From ZC4RG30 sp964417875 (GTDB taxonomy: Bacteria; Pseudomonadota; Gammaproteobacteria; Steroidobacterales; Steroidobacteraceae): 64,000 nt of DNA. Position numbers and translations under genes: made by a program. A model generated the notes under the pieces. The model ran no database searches, had not been told where the DNA came from, and worked only from the letters and a program-made list of their open reading frames with translations. Every line of letters begins with the position of its first letter. The first letter of the stretch is position 1. Positions 43,756 to 51,388 of this stretch are shown one piece after another. The stretch spans positions 62,001 to 126,000 of the forward strand of contig CAYQJU010000001.1 of assembly GCA_964417875.1 (NCBI GenBank). Direction: 5' to 3'.

Positions 43756-45765
43756 ATGTTCCGCTCCTGTCCCCGCGCCCTGGCACTGGCTGCCTGTACC
43801 CTTGCCGCGCCCGCTTTCCCGCAGTCCGCGACCGACTTCACACTGACCGAACTGGGCACCGTCGAAGTCATCGGCCAGCGCACGCCAGTGGCGCTGCCGG
43901 TGACCGTGGACCGTGTGACCTCCGATTCGATATCCGCGCAGCATCGCGATGACCTCTCGCAGGCACTGGAACTGGTGCCCGGCGTGGCGACGCAGAACGT
44001 CGGCCAGCGGCGCGAGCGGCTGGTGACCCTGCGCGGCTTCAACAGCCGCCAGGTGCCGCTGTTCATCGATGGCGTGCCGGTCTACGTGCCCTATGACGGC
44101 AACGTCGACCTGGCGCGCTTCGGTGTGGACTATGTCTCCGAGATCCGCGTCAGCAAGGGGCTGGCGTCGCTGCTGTACGGGCCGAACATCATGGGCGGTG
44201 CCATCAATGTGGTGAGCCGCCGTCCGGTGGAACCGCTGGCCGTGTCGGCACGCATCTCCACGGAAGCCGACGACAAGCTGCGCGCCAACCTGGTGCGCGC
44301 GGCGCTGAACGTGTCGGCGGCCGGCGAGCGCTGGTATGGCGCATTCAGCGTCTCCGGCAGCGAAGCCGACAGCTACCGCCTTCCCGCTTCCTTCGATCCG
44401 GTGCCGGGCCGCGAGGACGGCGGCCTGCGTGACAACGCCGGGACGCGCGATCGCCTGTACATGGCGCGGGTGGGCTTCACGCCGGATGATGCCAACGAGT
44501 TCAACCTCACCTGGTATCGCCAGGAAGGCCGCAAGGAAGATCCACCCTACACCGGCTCTTCCGGTCCCGCGCGCTTCTGGGTGTGGCCCTGGTGGGACAA
44601 GGAAAGCATCAGCCTCACCTCGCGCCATGCCATCGCCGCGCGCGGCACGCTGCGCCTGCGCGCCTTCCACGACACCTTCGAGAACTCGCTGGATGCGTAC
44701 ACCAACCTTGCGCACACCACGCAGATGTTCCTCGGCAGCGCCTATGACGATTACTCGCGCGGTGCCGGCGCCGACTTCGAGTGGCGCTGGAGCGATGCCG
44801 CGGTCACGCGCGTCTCGGCCCATTTGAAGAAGGACGTGCACCGCGAGAGCACGCGCCAGCCGGCCGAGCCGGTGGAACAGCTGGTGGCCTCGACCTGGGA
44901 CATCGCCATCGAGCAGGAATGGCGCCTGACACCGGGGCTGTCGCTGACGCCCAGCTACCAGTACGTGGCGCAGCCGGGCCGCACCGCGTGGCTGTGGAGC
45001 GGCGATGGCTATGTGCCCAACCAGGTGAATGATTCCAGCACCAGCAATGGCCAGCTGGTGGCGGTGTGGCAGGCCAGCGAGGCCGGCACCGTGTTCGGCG
45101 GCGTGAGCCGCAAGACCCGCTTCCCCGCATTGAAGGACCGCTTCTCCGGCGGCATGGGCAGCGCGCTGCCGAATCCGGACCTCGATGCCGAATATGCCAA
45201 CCACTTCGAGCTCGGCTATGAGCACCGCGGCGCCGGCTGGAGCGGCAAGCTGTCGCTGTACCAGGCGAACATCCGCGATGCCATCGAAAGCGTGACGCTG
45301 CCGGGCAGCGCCTGCGATGCGCCGAACCCGAACTGCTCGCAGCTGCAGAACATCGGCCGCCAGCGCAACCGCGGTGTCGAACTCTCGGGCAGCTGGCAGG
45401 CCATGGAGTCGCTGCGCCTGGATGCACAGGTGAACCTGCTCGACCGCGACAACCTCGGCAATCCGGCCATCCTGCCCACCGATACTCCGGAATGGCGCCA
45501 TCGCGTCGCCGCGAGCTGGCAGCCGCAACAGCAGTGGCGTGTCACATTCGATGCTCAGCGCGAGTCGAAGCGCTACACCACCACCAATGGCGGTCGCGTG
45601 GCCGATGGCTTCACGCTGCTGAATGCCTTCGCGCGCTATGCACCCGATGCGCACTGGGGCGTGGAACTGGGCGTGCGCAATCTCACCGACGAGCTGTACG
45701 CCTACCAGGAAGGCTTCTGGGAGGCCGGCCGCAGCTGGCTGCTGCAGCTGGACTGGCGCTACTGA
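43756..45765 (+). CDS. TonB-dependent outer-membrane receptor
   Basis: 669 aa. Signal peptide 1-22, a TonB-box-like stretch (LGTVEVIG near 33-40), plug domain (about 45-150: ALELVPGVATQNVGQRRERLVTLRGFNSRQVPLFIDGVPVYVPYDG, IRVSKGLASLLYGPNIMGGAINVVS) and a 22-strand barrel ending YQEGFWEAGRSWLLQLDWRY with the terminal aromatic. Two tandem ModE-type boxes precede it, so molybdate, tungstate or a chelated form of them is the likely substrate. The substrate is inferred from regulation only. Plugs with this LGxVEVIG-type start are also seen among siderophore receptors. Confidence 0.93.
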   Translation: MFRSCPRALALAACTLAAPAFPQSATDFTLTELGTVEVIGQRTPVALPVTVDRVTSDSISAQHRDDLSQALELVPGVATQNVGQRRERLVTLRGFNSRQVPLFIDGVPVYVPYDGNVDLARFGVDYVSEIRVSKGLASLLYGPNIMGGAINVVSRRPVEPLAVSARISTEADDKLRANLVRAALNVSAAGERWYGAFSVSGSEADSYRLPASFDPVPGREDGGLRDNAGTRDRLYMARVGFTPDDANEFNLTWYRQEGRKEDPPYTGSSGPARFWVWPWWDKESISLTSRHAIAARGTLRLRAFHDTFENSLDAYTNLAHTTQMFLGSAYDDYSRGAGADFEWRWSDAAVTRVSAHLKKDVHRESTRQPAEPVEQLVASTWDIAIEQEWRLTPGLSLTPSYQYVAQPGRTAWLWSGDGYVPNQVNDSSTSNGQLVAVWQASEAGTVFGGVSRKTRFPALKDRFSGGMGSALPNPDLDAEYANHFELGYEHRGAGWSGKLSLYQANIRDAIESVTLPGSACDAPNPNCSQLQNIGRQRNRGVELSGSWQAMESLRLDAQVNLLDRDNLGNPAILPTDTPEWRHRVAASWQPQQQWRVTFDAQRESKRYTTTNGGRVADGFTLLNAFARYAPDAHWGVELGVRNLTDELYAYQEGFWEAGRSWLLQLDWRY

Positions 45766-45835
45766 CGCTCCGGTTGCGCGCTCGCGGCTGTAGTCCCTCA
45801 CTGACGGACAGCGCAATGCACGCGGCGTAAAGTCA

Positions 45836-45852
45836 TTCGATCCGAGATCGAA
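45836..45852. promoter_or_regulatory. inverted repeat before small gene
   Basis: TTCGAT-CCGAG-ATCGAA, a perfect 6-5-6 palindrome 10 bases before the start of the 82-aa gene and overlapping its ribosome-binding region. Operator or chance; no factor recognised. Confidence 0.3.
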
Positions 45853-45862
45853 GGAGCGTCGC

Positions 45863-46111
45863 ATGAGCGAGTCACGCAAACGGCCCGACGCAGGGTCGCC
45901 CGACACGGCGGTGCGGGATTACTCCCGGGAATTTCCGGTCACGCCGGAAGAGAGGCGGGAGGCGCGCATCATCGGCGGCAAGGTGGTGGCCGAGAAGGCG
46001 GCCGCGAAGAAGCCGGATCCGGGCGAAACCGCAGCGCCCTACGACGGCACGCGCTTCCACGGCACCGAAGACACCTCGCGCTTCAGCACGCCGCCGCCGA
46101 AGAATCCTTGA
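45863..46111 (+). CDS. small hydrophilic hypothetical protein
   Basis: 82 aa, with no signal peptide or membrane segment, very rich in Arg, Lys, Glu, Pro and Asp, and probably disordered. A short helix is likely around TPEERREARIIGGKVVAEKAAAKK (about 28-51). It has a GGAG ribosome-binding site 6 bases before the ATG. It lies between the TonB-dependent receptor and the leftward modA pair and is convergent with the latter (3-base gap). No family recognised. Confidence 0.6.
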   Translation: MSESRKRPDAGSPDTAVRDYSREFPVTPEERREARIIGGKVVAEKAAAKKPDPGETAAPYDGTRFHGTEDTSRFSTPPPKNP

Positions 46112-46114
46112 GGA

Positions 46115-46639
46115 CTACCAGGTTTCGCGCGGTGCGGCGGTTACTGACAGGCGCAGCGACGGGCGATCCACATCGATGAACTGCAGCACCAGGTCAGCAC
46201 CGGAGGGCACATCGAAGGTGACGATCTTGGTGGGACCTGCGCATTCCCGGTCGCTGCGGAAATCATTGGTCGGCAGCGGCTGTCCGGCATACACCGCATC
46301 CACCCAGCTGCGCGCATCCACCGCCACGCGGTAGCGGCCGCCTTCGGCGATGTGGATACGCAGCATGCCGCCGGTCAGCGCCGGATCCGGCTTGCGTTCG
46401 GGCGTGGCCACATAGCGCACCTGCTGTTGCGGCCTGAGCTTCACTTCGTACAGGCCCCCGGCCTGCACCTCGCGGGCACTGGCCGCATCCGCAGCGGCTT
46501 CGACCGTGCGCGGGGATGACTGGAACAGTTCCCGCTCGGCGCTGACATCCATCTGGAAGCGCGCGCATGTGGCAGGTTCGGCGGCCAGGGTCGGCGCAGA
46601 CAGCAGGGCGGTGAACAACAGGGCGGCGGGTCTGATCAT
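46115..46639 (-). CDS. periplasmic protein of unknown function coupled to modA
   Basis: 174 aa with a clear signal peptide (MIRPAALLFTALLSAPTLAA). The mature protein has two Cys (about 25 and 133) that could form a disulfide, and a beta-rich body (GGLYEVKLRPQQQVRYVATPERK, GGMLRIHIAEGGRYRVAVDA, DLVLQFIDVDRPSLRLSVTAAP). Its start overlaps the modA stop by 4 bases, so it is translated together with the molybdate-binding protein, where modB would normally stand. Function unknown; a periplasmic accessory of the metal uptake route is a reasonable guess. Confidence 0.75.
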   Translation of the reverse strand: MIRPAALLFTALLSAPTLAAEPATCARFQMDVSAERELFQSSPRTVEAAADAASAREVQAGGLYEVKLRPQQQVRYVATPERKPDPALTGGMLRIHIAEGGRYRVAVDARSWVDAVYAGQPLPTNDFRSDRECAGPTKIVTFDVPSGADLVLQFIDVDRPSLRLSVTAAPRETW

Positions 46640-47403
46640 GGTGTCGTGAATCCGTGTTGCACGAAGATCGCGCGGGCCTCGGGGCCGCGCAGGAATCGCG
46701 CGAAACGTGCGGCTTCCTGGCTGGCACGCGCAGTGACCGCGGCGGGATAGGTGATCGGCGGATGGCTGCCGGCGGGAAAGCGCCCCACCTCGCGCACCGC
46801 GTCGACGCCGCGGATGTCGGTGGCATACACCACGCCCAGTGCGGCCTCGCCGCGCATCACGAAGTTCAGTGCCGCGCGCACGCTGTCGGCACCCACCACG
46901 CGCGCGGCGATGCGGTCCCACACGCCGAGGTGCTGCAAGGCGGCCTTTGCATACCGGCCTGCCGGCACGGTGTCCGTGTCGCCGGTGGCGAGACGACCCT
47001 TCGCACCCAGCGCCGCGTCGATGCGGAAGCCGGGCTCCACCGAAAGCCGGATGCGGCTGTCCGACGGTGCGATCAGCACCAGTGCATTGGCGGCCACGTC
47101 GGCGCGGCTGCCGGCCCGGATCAGGCTGCGCTGCGCCAGGTAATCCATCCATTGCTGGTCGGCCGACACGAAGACATCGGCCGGCGCGCCTGCCTCGATC
47201 TGCCGCGCCAGGATGGCGCTGCCGGCAAACGAGAATCGCACCGCGGACCCGCCCTGGCCGGTCCAGGCATCGCCGATCTGCTGCATCACATCGGTGAGGG
47301 AGGCGGCGGCGAACACGGTGAGCGTGCTTTCCGCTGCCGGCGCGGCCATTGCGCAGGCCGCCAGGATCAGGCCGGAGAGCAAGCGGGAGACGAGGCGTCG
47401 CAT
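46636..47403 (-). CDS. modA: molybdate-binding periplasmic protein ModA
   Basis: 255 aa from the ATG at 47403; signal peptide 1-23. The type II periplasmic binding fold shows ModA ligand-loop motifs: TVFAAASLTDVM, FSFAGSAILARQI, GAPADVFVSADQQWMD, and VVYATDIRGVD. It binds the oxyanion (molybdate or tungstate) for ABC import in classical systems. A ModE-type box lies 24 bases upstream. No modB or modC genes are visible within 16 kb on either side, so either the permease is elsewhere or this ModA works differently. Confidence 0.9.
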   Translation of the reverse strand: MRRLVSRLLSGLILAACAMAAPAAESTLTVFAAASLTDVMQQIGDAWTGQGGSAVRFSFAGSAILARQIEAGAPADVFVSADQQWMDYLAQRSLIRAGSRADVAANALVLIAPSDSRIRLSVEPGFRIDAALGAKGRLATGDTDTVPAGRYAKAALQHLGVWDRIAARVVGADSVRAALNFVMRGEAALGVVYATDIRGVDAVREVGRFPAGSHPPITYPAAVTARASQEAARFARFLRGPEARAIFVQHGFTTP

Positions 47404-47426
47404 GGGCGCGATTGTACCGGCCGGCA

Positions 47427-47450
47427 CGCTATGCACAAACGGATATAGCG
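47427..47450. promoter_or_regulatory. ModE-type operator C upstream of modA
   Basis: CGCTATGCA-N6-GATATAGCG, with a perfect CGCTAT/ATAGCG outer palindrome. It has the same 9-6-9 layout as operators A and B before the TonB-dependent receptor. It lies 24 bases before modA and 107 bases before the divergent ModE-like gene, so it could control both. Confidence 0.8.
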
Positions 47451-47557
47451 CTGCGACCACTCCGCGTCATGGCTGTGGCCAGCGCCGCACCCGCGGCGCC
47501 AGGGCCGCGGTGCCGCATCCCGCGCGCAGCATCACCGACAGCGGCTAGACTGGCCAC

Positions 47558-47980
47558 ATGGCCAGGCCACAGGTCCGCACCCGCATCGACTTTGCACCCG
47601 ACTGTTCCATCGGTCCGGGAAAGATCGACCTGCTGGAGGGCATCGAGCAGACCGGCTCGCTGTCGGCCGCCGCACGCGCGCTGGGCATGAGCTACCGGCG
47701 CGCCTGGCTGCTGGTGCACGACACCAACTCGGCCTTCCAGCTGCCGGTGGCAGAGCTGGCGGTGGGCGGCAAGGAGGGCGGTGGCGCGCAGCTGACGGAC
47801 TTCGGTCGCCGCCTGGTGGTCGATTTCCGGGAATTCGAAGCCCGCGTGCAGCAGCTTGCCGCCGAACGCTTCGGCGGCCTGCGGCCGACGGGCAGCCCGG
47901 CGCGGGGCCAGGGACTGCAGCAGCCGCTGCGGCGCGAACCGCCCGCGGCTAGAACCAGAACGACACGAAAAACTGGATGA
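47558..47980 (+). CDS. single-domain ModE-like transcriptional regulator
   Basis: 140 aa. The ModE N-terminal winged helix-turn-helix is clear: KIDLLEGIEQTGSLSAAARALGMSYRRAWLLVHDTN (about 22-57), then the wing with the family signature GGKEGGGAQLT at 70-80 and the dimerisation helix (about 85-110). The C-terminal molbindin (MOP/TOBE) domains that bind molybdate in E. coli ModE (262 aa) are absent; the tail is a short Arg/Pro/Gly-rich stretch. It presumably acts on operators A-C. Its 3' end overlaps the convergent DUF3570 gene by 32 bases. Confidence 0.88.
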   Translation: MARPQVRTRIDFAPDCSIGPGKIDLLEGIEQTGSLSAAARALGMSYRRAWLLVHDTNSAFQLPVAELAVGGKEGGGAQLTDFGRRLVVDFREFEARVQQLAAERFGGLRPTGSPARGQGLQQPLRREPPAARTRTTRKTG

Positions 47981-49187
47981 TATTCGCGTCCAGCGCGTAA
48001 AGCGGCTCGCTGCCCGGCGGTGCCGTGCCCGGCGAAATGCCGCGCAGGTCACGGAACTGCTCATAGTCGATCATCATGCGGCTGACATGCATGTTGGCCG
48101 ACGCGCGCTTCACCCACGGCGCGAAGGTCACCGGGAATTCATAGGCCGCGCCAAAGCCCAGCGTGTGGCTGAGCAGCGCCGAGGTCTCCTTGTCGCGCAC
48201 CATGAAGTTCTGCGCATCTTCATACGGGAACAGGTCGCTGAAGAAATCGGTGCTGTTCTGGCTGTAGAAGCGGTAGGAGCCGGTCAGTGTCCAGCGGCTG
48301 CCGGCCAGCGGATGCGTATATTCCAGCCCCGCGGTGTGCGCGCGCAGCCCCCAGGTGTCGCCGTAGTAGCGATAGTGCGCCTCGGCAGCGGCGCGCCATG
48401 GCAGATAGTGCTTCAGCCGCAGCGAGCCGGCATTGCTGGTGCGCGTGCTGGGAAAGACCTCAGGCGCCAGCACCCAGGTGTCGCTGATGGTGCGATAGCG
48501 CATCGAGCGATAGGGGTTCTGCAGGTAGCCCTGCTCGGTCACCGTCTCGAAATTGAACGCCGCCACGGCATTGCGCGTCAGCACCTGCGTCACGCCGAAC
48601 CGGTAGCTGCGCCGCTCGATGTCGCGCAGGAAGTCCGGGTCAAGGATCTTCTCGTCCGAGATCGCATCGCGCACCGTCTTGCGGATGTCGTCGCTGCCCT
48701 GTGAATAGCCGAGGCTGATCGTGGTCAGGTCGCCGAACATGTCCTGGCTGACGCCGATGGACCAGGTGCTGGCCTCATAGTCGTTCTCCGCGGACTCCAT
48801 GTAGGAGGCCGACCAGATCGACTTGCCGCGCAGGTAGTCCAGCGACAGGCTTTTCTGCGTGCGTTCCTCGCGATACTGGCTCGCGCCGGAGACCACCACG
48901 TCGACCGACGCGCTGGTGATGGCATCCACGTAATAGTTGGCCGTGGCCGAGAATGAATCCCCGAGGCTCTTGCGCACCAGCACCGACGGACCTTCGACCG
49001 TGAGTCCGCCGCCGGAATAGCGGTGATACAGGATGTCGGCGCGATCCTCGGGCAGCACTGCGGCCTGAGCCGACAGCGCACCCAGCACGAGCAGCAGCAG
49101 GCAGGCGGCGATGCGCATGCAGATGCCGGCACTGCCGCGCGCGCCGGCCGTCGCCGCCTTCGACCCGGACTGGTCCTGGCGCTCCAT
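47949..49187 (-). CDS. DUF3570 outer-membrane barrel-like protein
   Basis: 412 aa from the ATG at 49187; a second ATG at 49118 gives a better-placed signal peptide (MRIAACLLLLVLGALSAQA). The mature part is a series of amphipathic beta strands (YHRYSGGGLTVEGPSVLVRKSLGDSFSATANYYVDAITSASVDVVVSGASQYRE and on) ending IIQFFVSFWF, an outer-membrane C-terminus. DUF3570 proteins typically sit beside DUF4266 and TlpA-like genes, as here. It overlaps the DUF4266 stop by one base. Function unknown. Confidence 0.85.
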   Translation of the reverse strand: MERQDQSGSKAATAGARGSAGICMRIAACLLLLVLGALSAQAAVLPEDRADILYHRYSGGGLTVEGPSVLVRKSLGDSFSATANYYVDAITSASVDVVVSGASQYREERTQKSLSLDYLRGKSIWSASYMESAENDYEASTWSIGVSQDMFGDLTTISLGYSQGSDDIRKTVRDAISDEKILDPDFLRDIERRSYRFGVTQVLTRNAVAAFNFETVTEQGYLQNPYRSMRYRTISDTWVLAPEVFPSTRTSNAGSLRLKHYLPWRAAAEAHYRYYGDTWGLRAHTAGLEYTHPLAGSRWTLTGSYRFYSQNSTDFFSDLFPYEDAQNFMVRDKETSALLSHTLGFGAAYEFPVTFAPWVKRASANMHVSRMMIDYEQFRDLRGISPGTAPPGSEPLYALDANIIQFFVSFWF

Positions 49188-49426
49188 CAATTGCAGCCGC
49201 AGCCGCCACCGGCGCCGCCGGTGGCGCCGCGCGCACCCTCGCGCACCTCGAACACATGGTCCATGTAAGAGGAACTCACCGGATCTGCATCGAAGGCCAT
49301 GATGGGATCGGCCAGGCGCTCGCGTTCATAGGGCTTCACCCAGGGCTCGATGCTGCCGCAGGCCGATGCGCCGCACAGCGCGGCGATGCCTGCCAGCCAA
49401 CCTGCCACCCTGTGCGTTCCTTTCAT
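49187..49426 (-). CDS. DUF4266 small Cys-ended lipoprotein
   Basis: 79 aa. The signal peptide ends in a lipobox-like sequence with Cys23 (CGASAC), then WVKPYERERLADPIMAFDADPVSSSYMDHVFEVREGARG, the DUF4266 core, and a C-terminal GATGGAGGGCGCN tail. The core resembles a peptide with conserved acidic and aromatic residues and the end is a flexible Gly run with Cys76 and Cys78. The ending suggests metal or heme binding or post-translational modification; nothing in the sequence proves either. Starts 2 bases after the thioredoxin gene. Confidence 0.85.
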   Translation of the reverse strand: MKGTHRVAGWLAGIAALCGASACGSIEPWVKPYERERLADPIMAFDADPVSSSYMDHVFEVREGARGATGGAGGGCGCN

Positions 49427-49428
49427 GA

Positions 49429-49926
49429 TTACTCGCGGATCAGTGCCCGGATCTGGTCCAGGTAGGCATTCTCGTCGCCGGGCTTGTAGCCCCTGTGCAC
49501 CCAGCGCAGGTTGCCCTTGCGATCGACGATGGCCGTCGAGGGCATGCCTGCGACCTTGTAGAGCTTACTGACCTCGCTGTCGGTGTCGAACAGTATCGGA
49601 AAGGTGACAGGTGTCTTCTCGAGGAACCCTGCGGCCAGTGTGGAGTCCGGCTCGACATTCACCCCCAGCAGCGTGAAGCCCATGGGCTTGTACTTCGCAT
49701 ACAGCTTGTCGAGCAGCGGCATTTCCTGCCGGCACGGGCCGCACCAGGTGGCCCAGAAGTTGATCATCACCACCTGGCCCTTCAGGTCCTCGAGGGCCAC
49801 GGGCTTGCCATCCATGCCCTGCAGCTGGAAGGCCGGGGCCGGTCCTTGTGGTGCCACGGCCAGTGCCGGCAGCGACACCAGCGTCGCCAGCAGCAGCGTA
49901 CGCATCGATCGAAGGGTTCGGTTCAT
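49429..49926 (-). CDS. TlpA-type exported thioredoxin
   Basis: 165 aa from the ATG at 49926; signal peptide about 1-24. AhpC/TSA-redoxin fold with active site WCGPC at 61-65 (VVMINFWATWCGPCRQEMPLLDKLY) and the cis-Pro loop (VAGMPSTAIVDRKG). It probably keeps periplasmic cysteines reduced, for example heme-ligating CxxCH motifs of the neighbouring cytochromes or the DUF4266 cysteines. It is followed closely by the DUF4266 gene. Confidence 0.92.
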   Translation of the reverse strand: MNRTLRSMRTLLLATLVSLPALAVAPQGPAPAFQLQGMDGKPVALEDLKGQVVMINFWATWCGPCRQEMPLLDKLYAKYKPMGFTLLGVNVEPDSTLAAGFLEKTPVTFPILFDTDSEVSKLYKVAGMPSTAIVDRKGNLRWVHRGYKPGDENAYLDQIRALIRE

Positions 49927-49949
49927 GTCGAAGGCCTCCCGCAGCAAGG

Positions 49950-50645
49950 TCAGAAGAACACGGTCACGCCGAGGTGCGCGCCGATGTTGTTGGTGAGCTT
50001 GTCGCGGCCCAGCAGGTCCGACTGGAAGATGCGATCCTGCACATCGATGTGGATCGCCAGCCAGTCGGTCGGCAGGAGCCGGTAGCCGGCGCCGAAGTTC
50101 ACCGTGAAGCGCTGATCGCCCGCGAACTTCGTGCTGCCGATGCCGCCCAACAGGTACAGCGAGCTGTTCATGGCGAGGCTGCGACCGATGTACACCTCGC
50201 CAGGGAACAGGTTGTACCCGAGCGACAGGCCGTAGTACGTGAAGCGCCTCTCGGAAGGCGAAAGCAGCTGCACATTGCCACCCAGCGTCTCGTAGCTGGT
50301 GCGGCCGGCCTTCGAGCGGCCAAAGGCCGCCTGGAAGAAGATGTCTTCTGTCACATGATAGGCCGCCGTGAGACCCTGCACCGGGTTGGTGCCGAAGTCC
50401 TCGATCGACAGCGCGCCATAGAACGCGCCGACCTCGACGTTCTCCGCATCGATGCGCGCCACCCTGACCTCGCGCCGCTCCACTTCAGGCTCGATCACGC
50501 GCGGCGGGATGCTGGTGGGTTCCTCGTCCGAGGACAGCACGATCTCTTCCTGCGCGGCAACATCACCGCCGCCGGGCAGCAGCCAGGCACAGCCCGGAAG
50601 CAGCGCCACCGCGCCTAGAAGAAGAACGCGAAAGACAGTTTCCAT
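49950..50645 (-). CDS. outer-membrane barrel-domain lipoprotein
   Basis: 231 aa. Signal peptide with lipobox LLPGC (Cys19), then a Glu/Pro-rich spacer, and an eight-stranded-type beta-barrel domain from about residue 65 (VEVGAFYGALSIEDFGTNPVQGLTAAYHVTEDIFFQAAFG, YYGLSLGYNLFPGEVY) ending LGVTVFF with the terminal Phe. It resembles the outer-membrane barrel domain found beside cytochrome-rich loci. Its start overlaps the preceding SH3-barrel gene by 31 bases. Function unknown. Confidence 0.8.
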   Translation of the reverse strand: METVFRVLLLGAVALLPGCAWLLPGGGDVAAQEEIVLSSDEEPTSIPPRVIEPEVERREVRVARIDAENVEVGAFYGALSIEDFGTNPVQGLTAAYHVTEDIFFQAAFGRSKAGRTSYETLGGNVQLLSPSERRFTYYGLSLGYNLFPGEVYIGRSLAMNSSLYLLGGIGSTKFAGDQRFTVNFGAGYRLLPTDWLAIHIDVQDRIFQSDLLGRDKLTNNIGAHLGVTVFF

Positions 50646-51388
50646 TCCTCGATCTCCTCATTTTCGTTGCGGCTGGTGAACACCATGTGATGGCGGTATT
50701 CAGCACGCACGAAGAATCGCCGGGTCAGATAGAAACGCAGGCCGGCGCCGGCATAGGCGGTCTGGTCGGTGCGGTCCTCGGGAAGCACCAGCGTCGATTT
50801 GGGCTCGATGCGGATGGCGCCGCCGCCCAGCGTCAGCAGCGGCGAAAGCCGCCAGTCCGGGCGATACACATGCGCCAGTCCCACCTCCACGGCATAGCCG
50901 TTGGAGGCATCGCCGAGGAACTGCGAGCCGGTGAGCTCCAGCTGCAGCTGCTCGTTGAGCGACAGTGCGAAGTGCGTGCCGATCAGCGTCGCGCCGCCAT
51001 AGTCGCCCACCGAGGCGCCCATCTCGAAGCGATGCGAGGTGAAGCCCTCGCGGTTGCCCAGGTCGATGCTGAACGCGCTGCCATCGGGCAGCCGCGCCTT
51101 GAGCACCTCGCGTTCATGCGCCCAGCCTTCCAAGCCACGGCGCGTGCGCACGCGGAACCATTCGGTGCGGCGGTAGAGCACCTCGAAGCGGTCACCGCGC
51201 GGCACCACCTGCGTGATCGCATGGCCGCGGCCCGGGCCTTCCCGCAGCTCTAGATAGGGTTCGGCGACCACCAGTTCGCGCAGCTGCACCGGCCGGCCAT
51301 CTTCTGCAGCCACGCCCTGGCCTGCCCCGAGCAGGGCGGCCATCAGTGCCAGTGCAATGCGAAATGCGCTAGTTGGTCGGGATGCCAT
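50615..51388 (-). CDS. SH3-domain outer-membrane barrel protein
   Basis: 257 aa from the ATG at 51388, which overlaps the upstream gene's stop by 20 bases. Signal peptide about 1-27. A bacterial SH3-like domain (about 37-95: LVVAEPYLELREGPGRGHAITQVVPRGDRFEVLYRRTEWFRVRTRRGLEGWAHEREV) often recognises cell-wall peptides. It is followed by an outer-membrane barrel (about 110-257) ending WKLSFAFFF. It is similar in plan to the next gene and may form a pair bridging peptidoglycan and outer membrane. Confidence 0.82.
   Translation of the reverse strand: MASRPTSAFRIALALMAALLGAGQGVAAEDGRPVQLRELVVAEPYLELREGPGRGHAITQVVPRGDRFEVLYRRTEWFRVRTRRGLEGWAHEREVLKARLPDGSAFSIDLGNREGFTSHRFEMGASVGDYGGATLIGTHFALSLNEQLQLELTGSQFLGDASNGYAVEVGLAHVYRPDWRLSPLLTLGGGAIRIEPKSTLVLPEDRTDQTAYAGAGLRFYLTRRFFVRAEYRHHMVFTSRNENEEIEEWKLSFAFFF

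Noticed and set aside
43603..45906. 767-codon open frame on the - strand
   Set aside because: Antisense to the clear TonB-dependent receptor; no recognisable domain.
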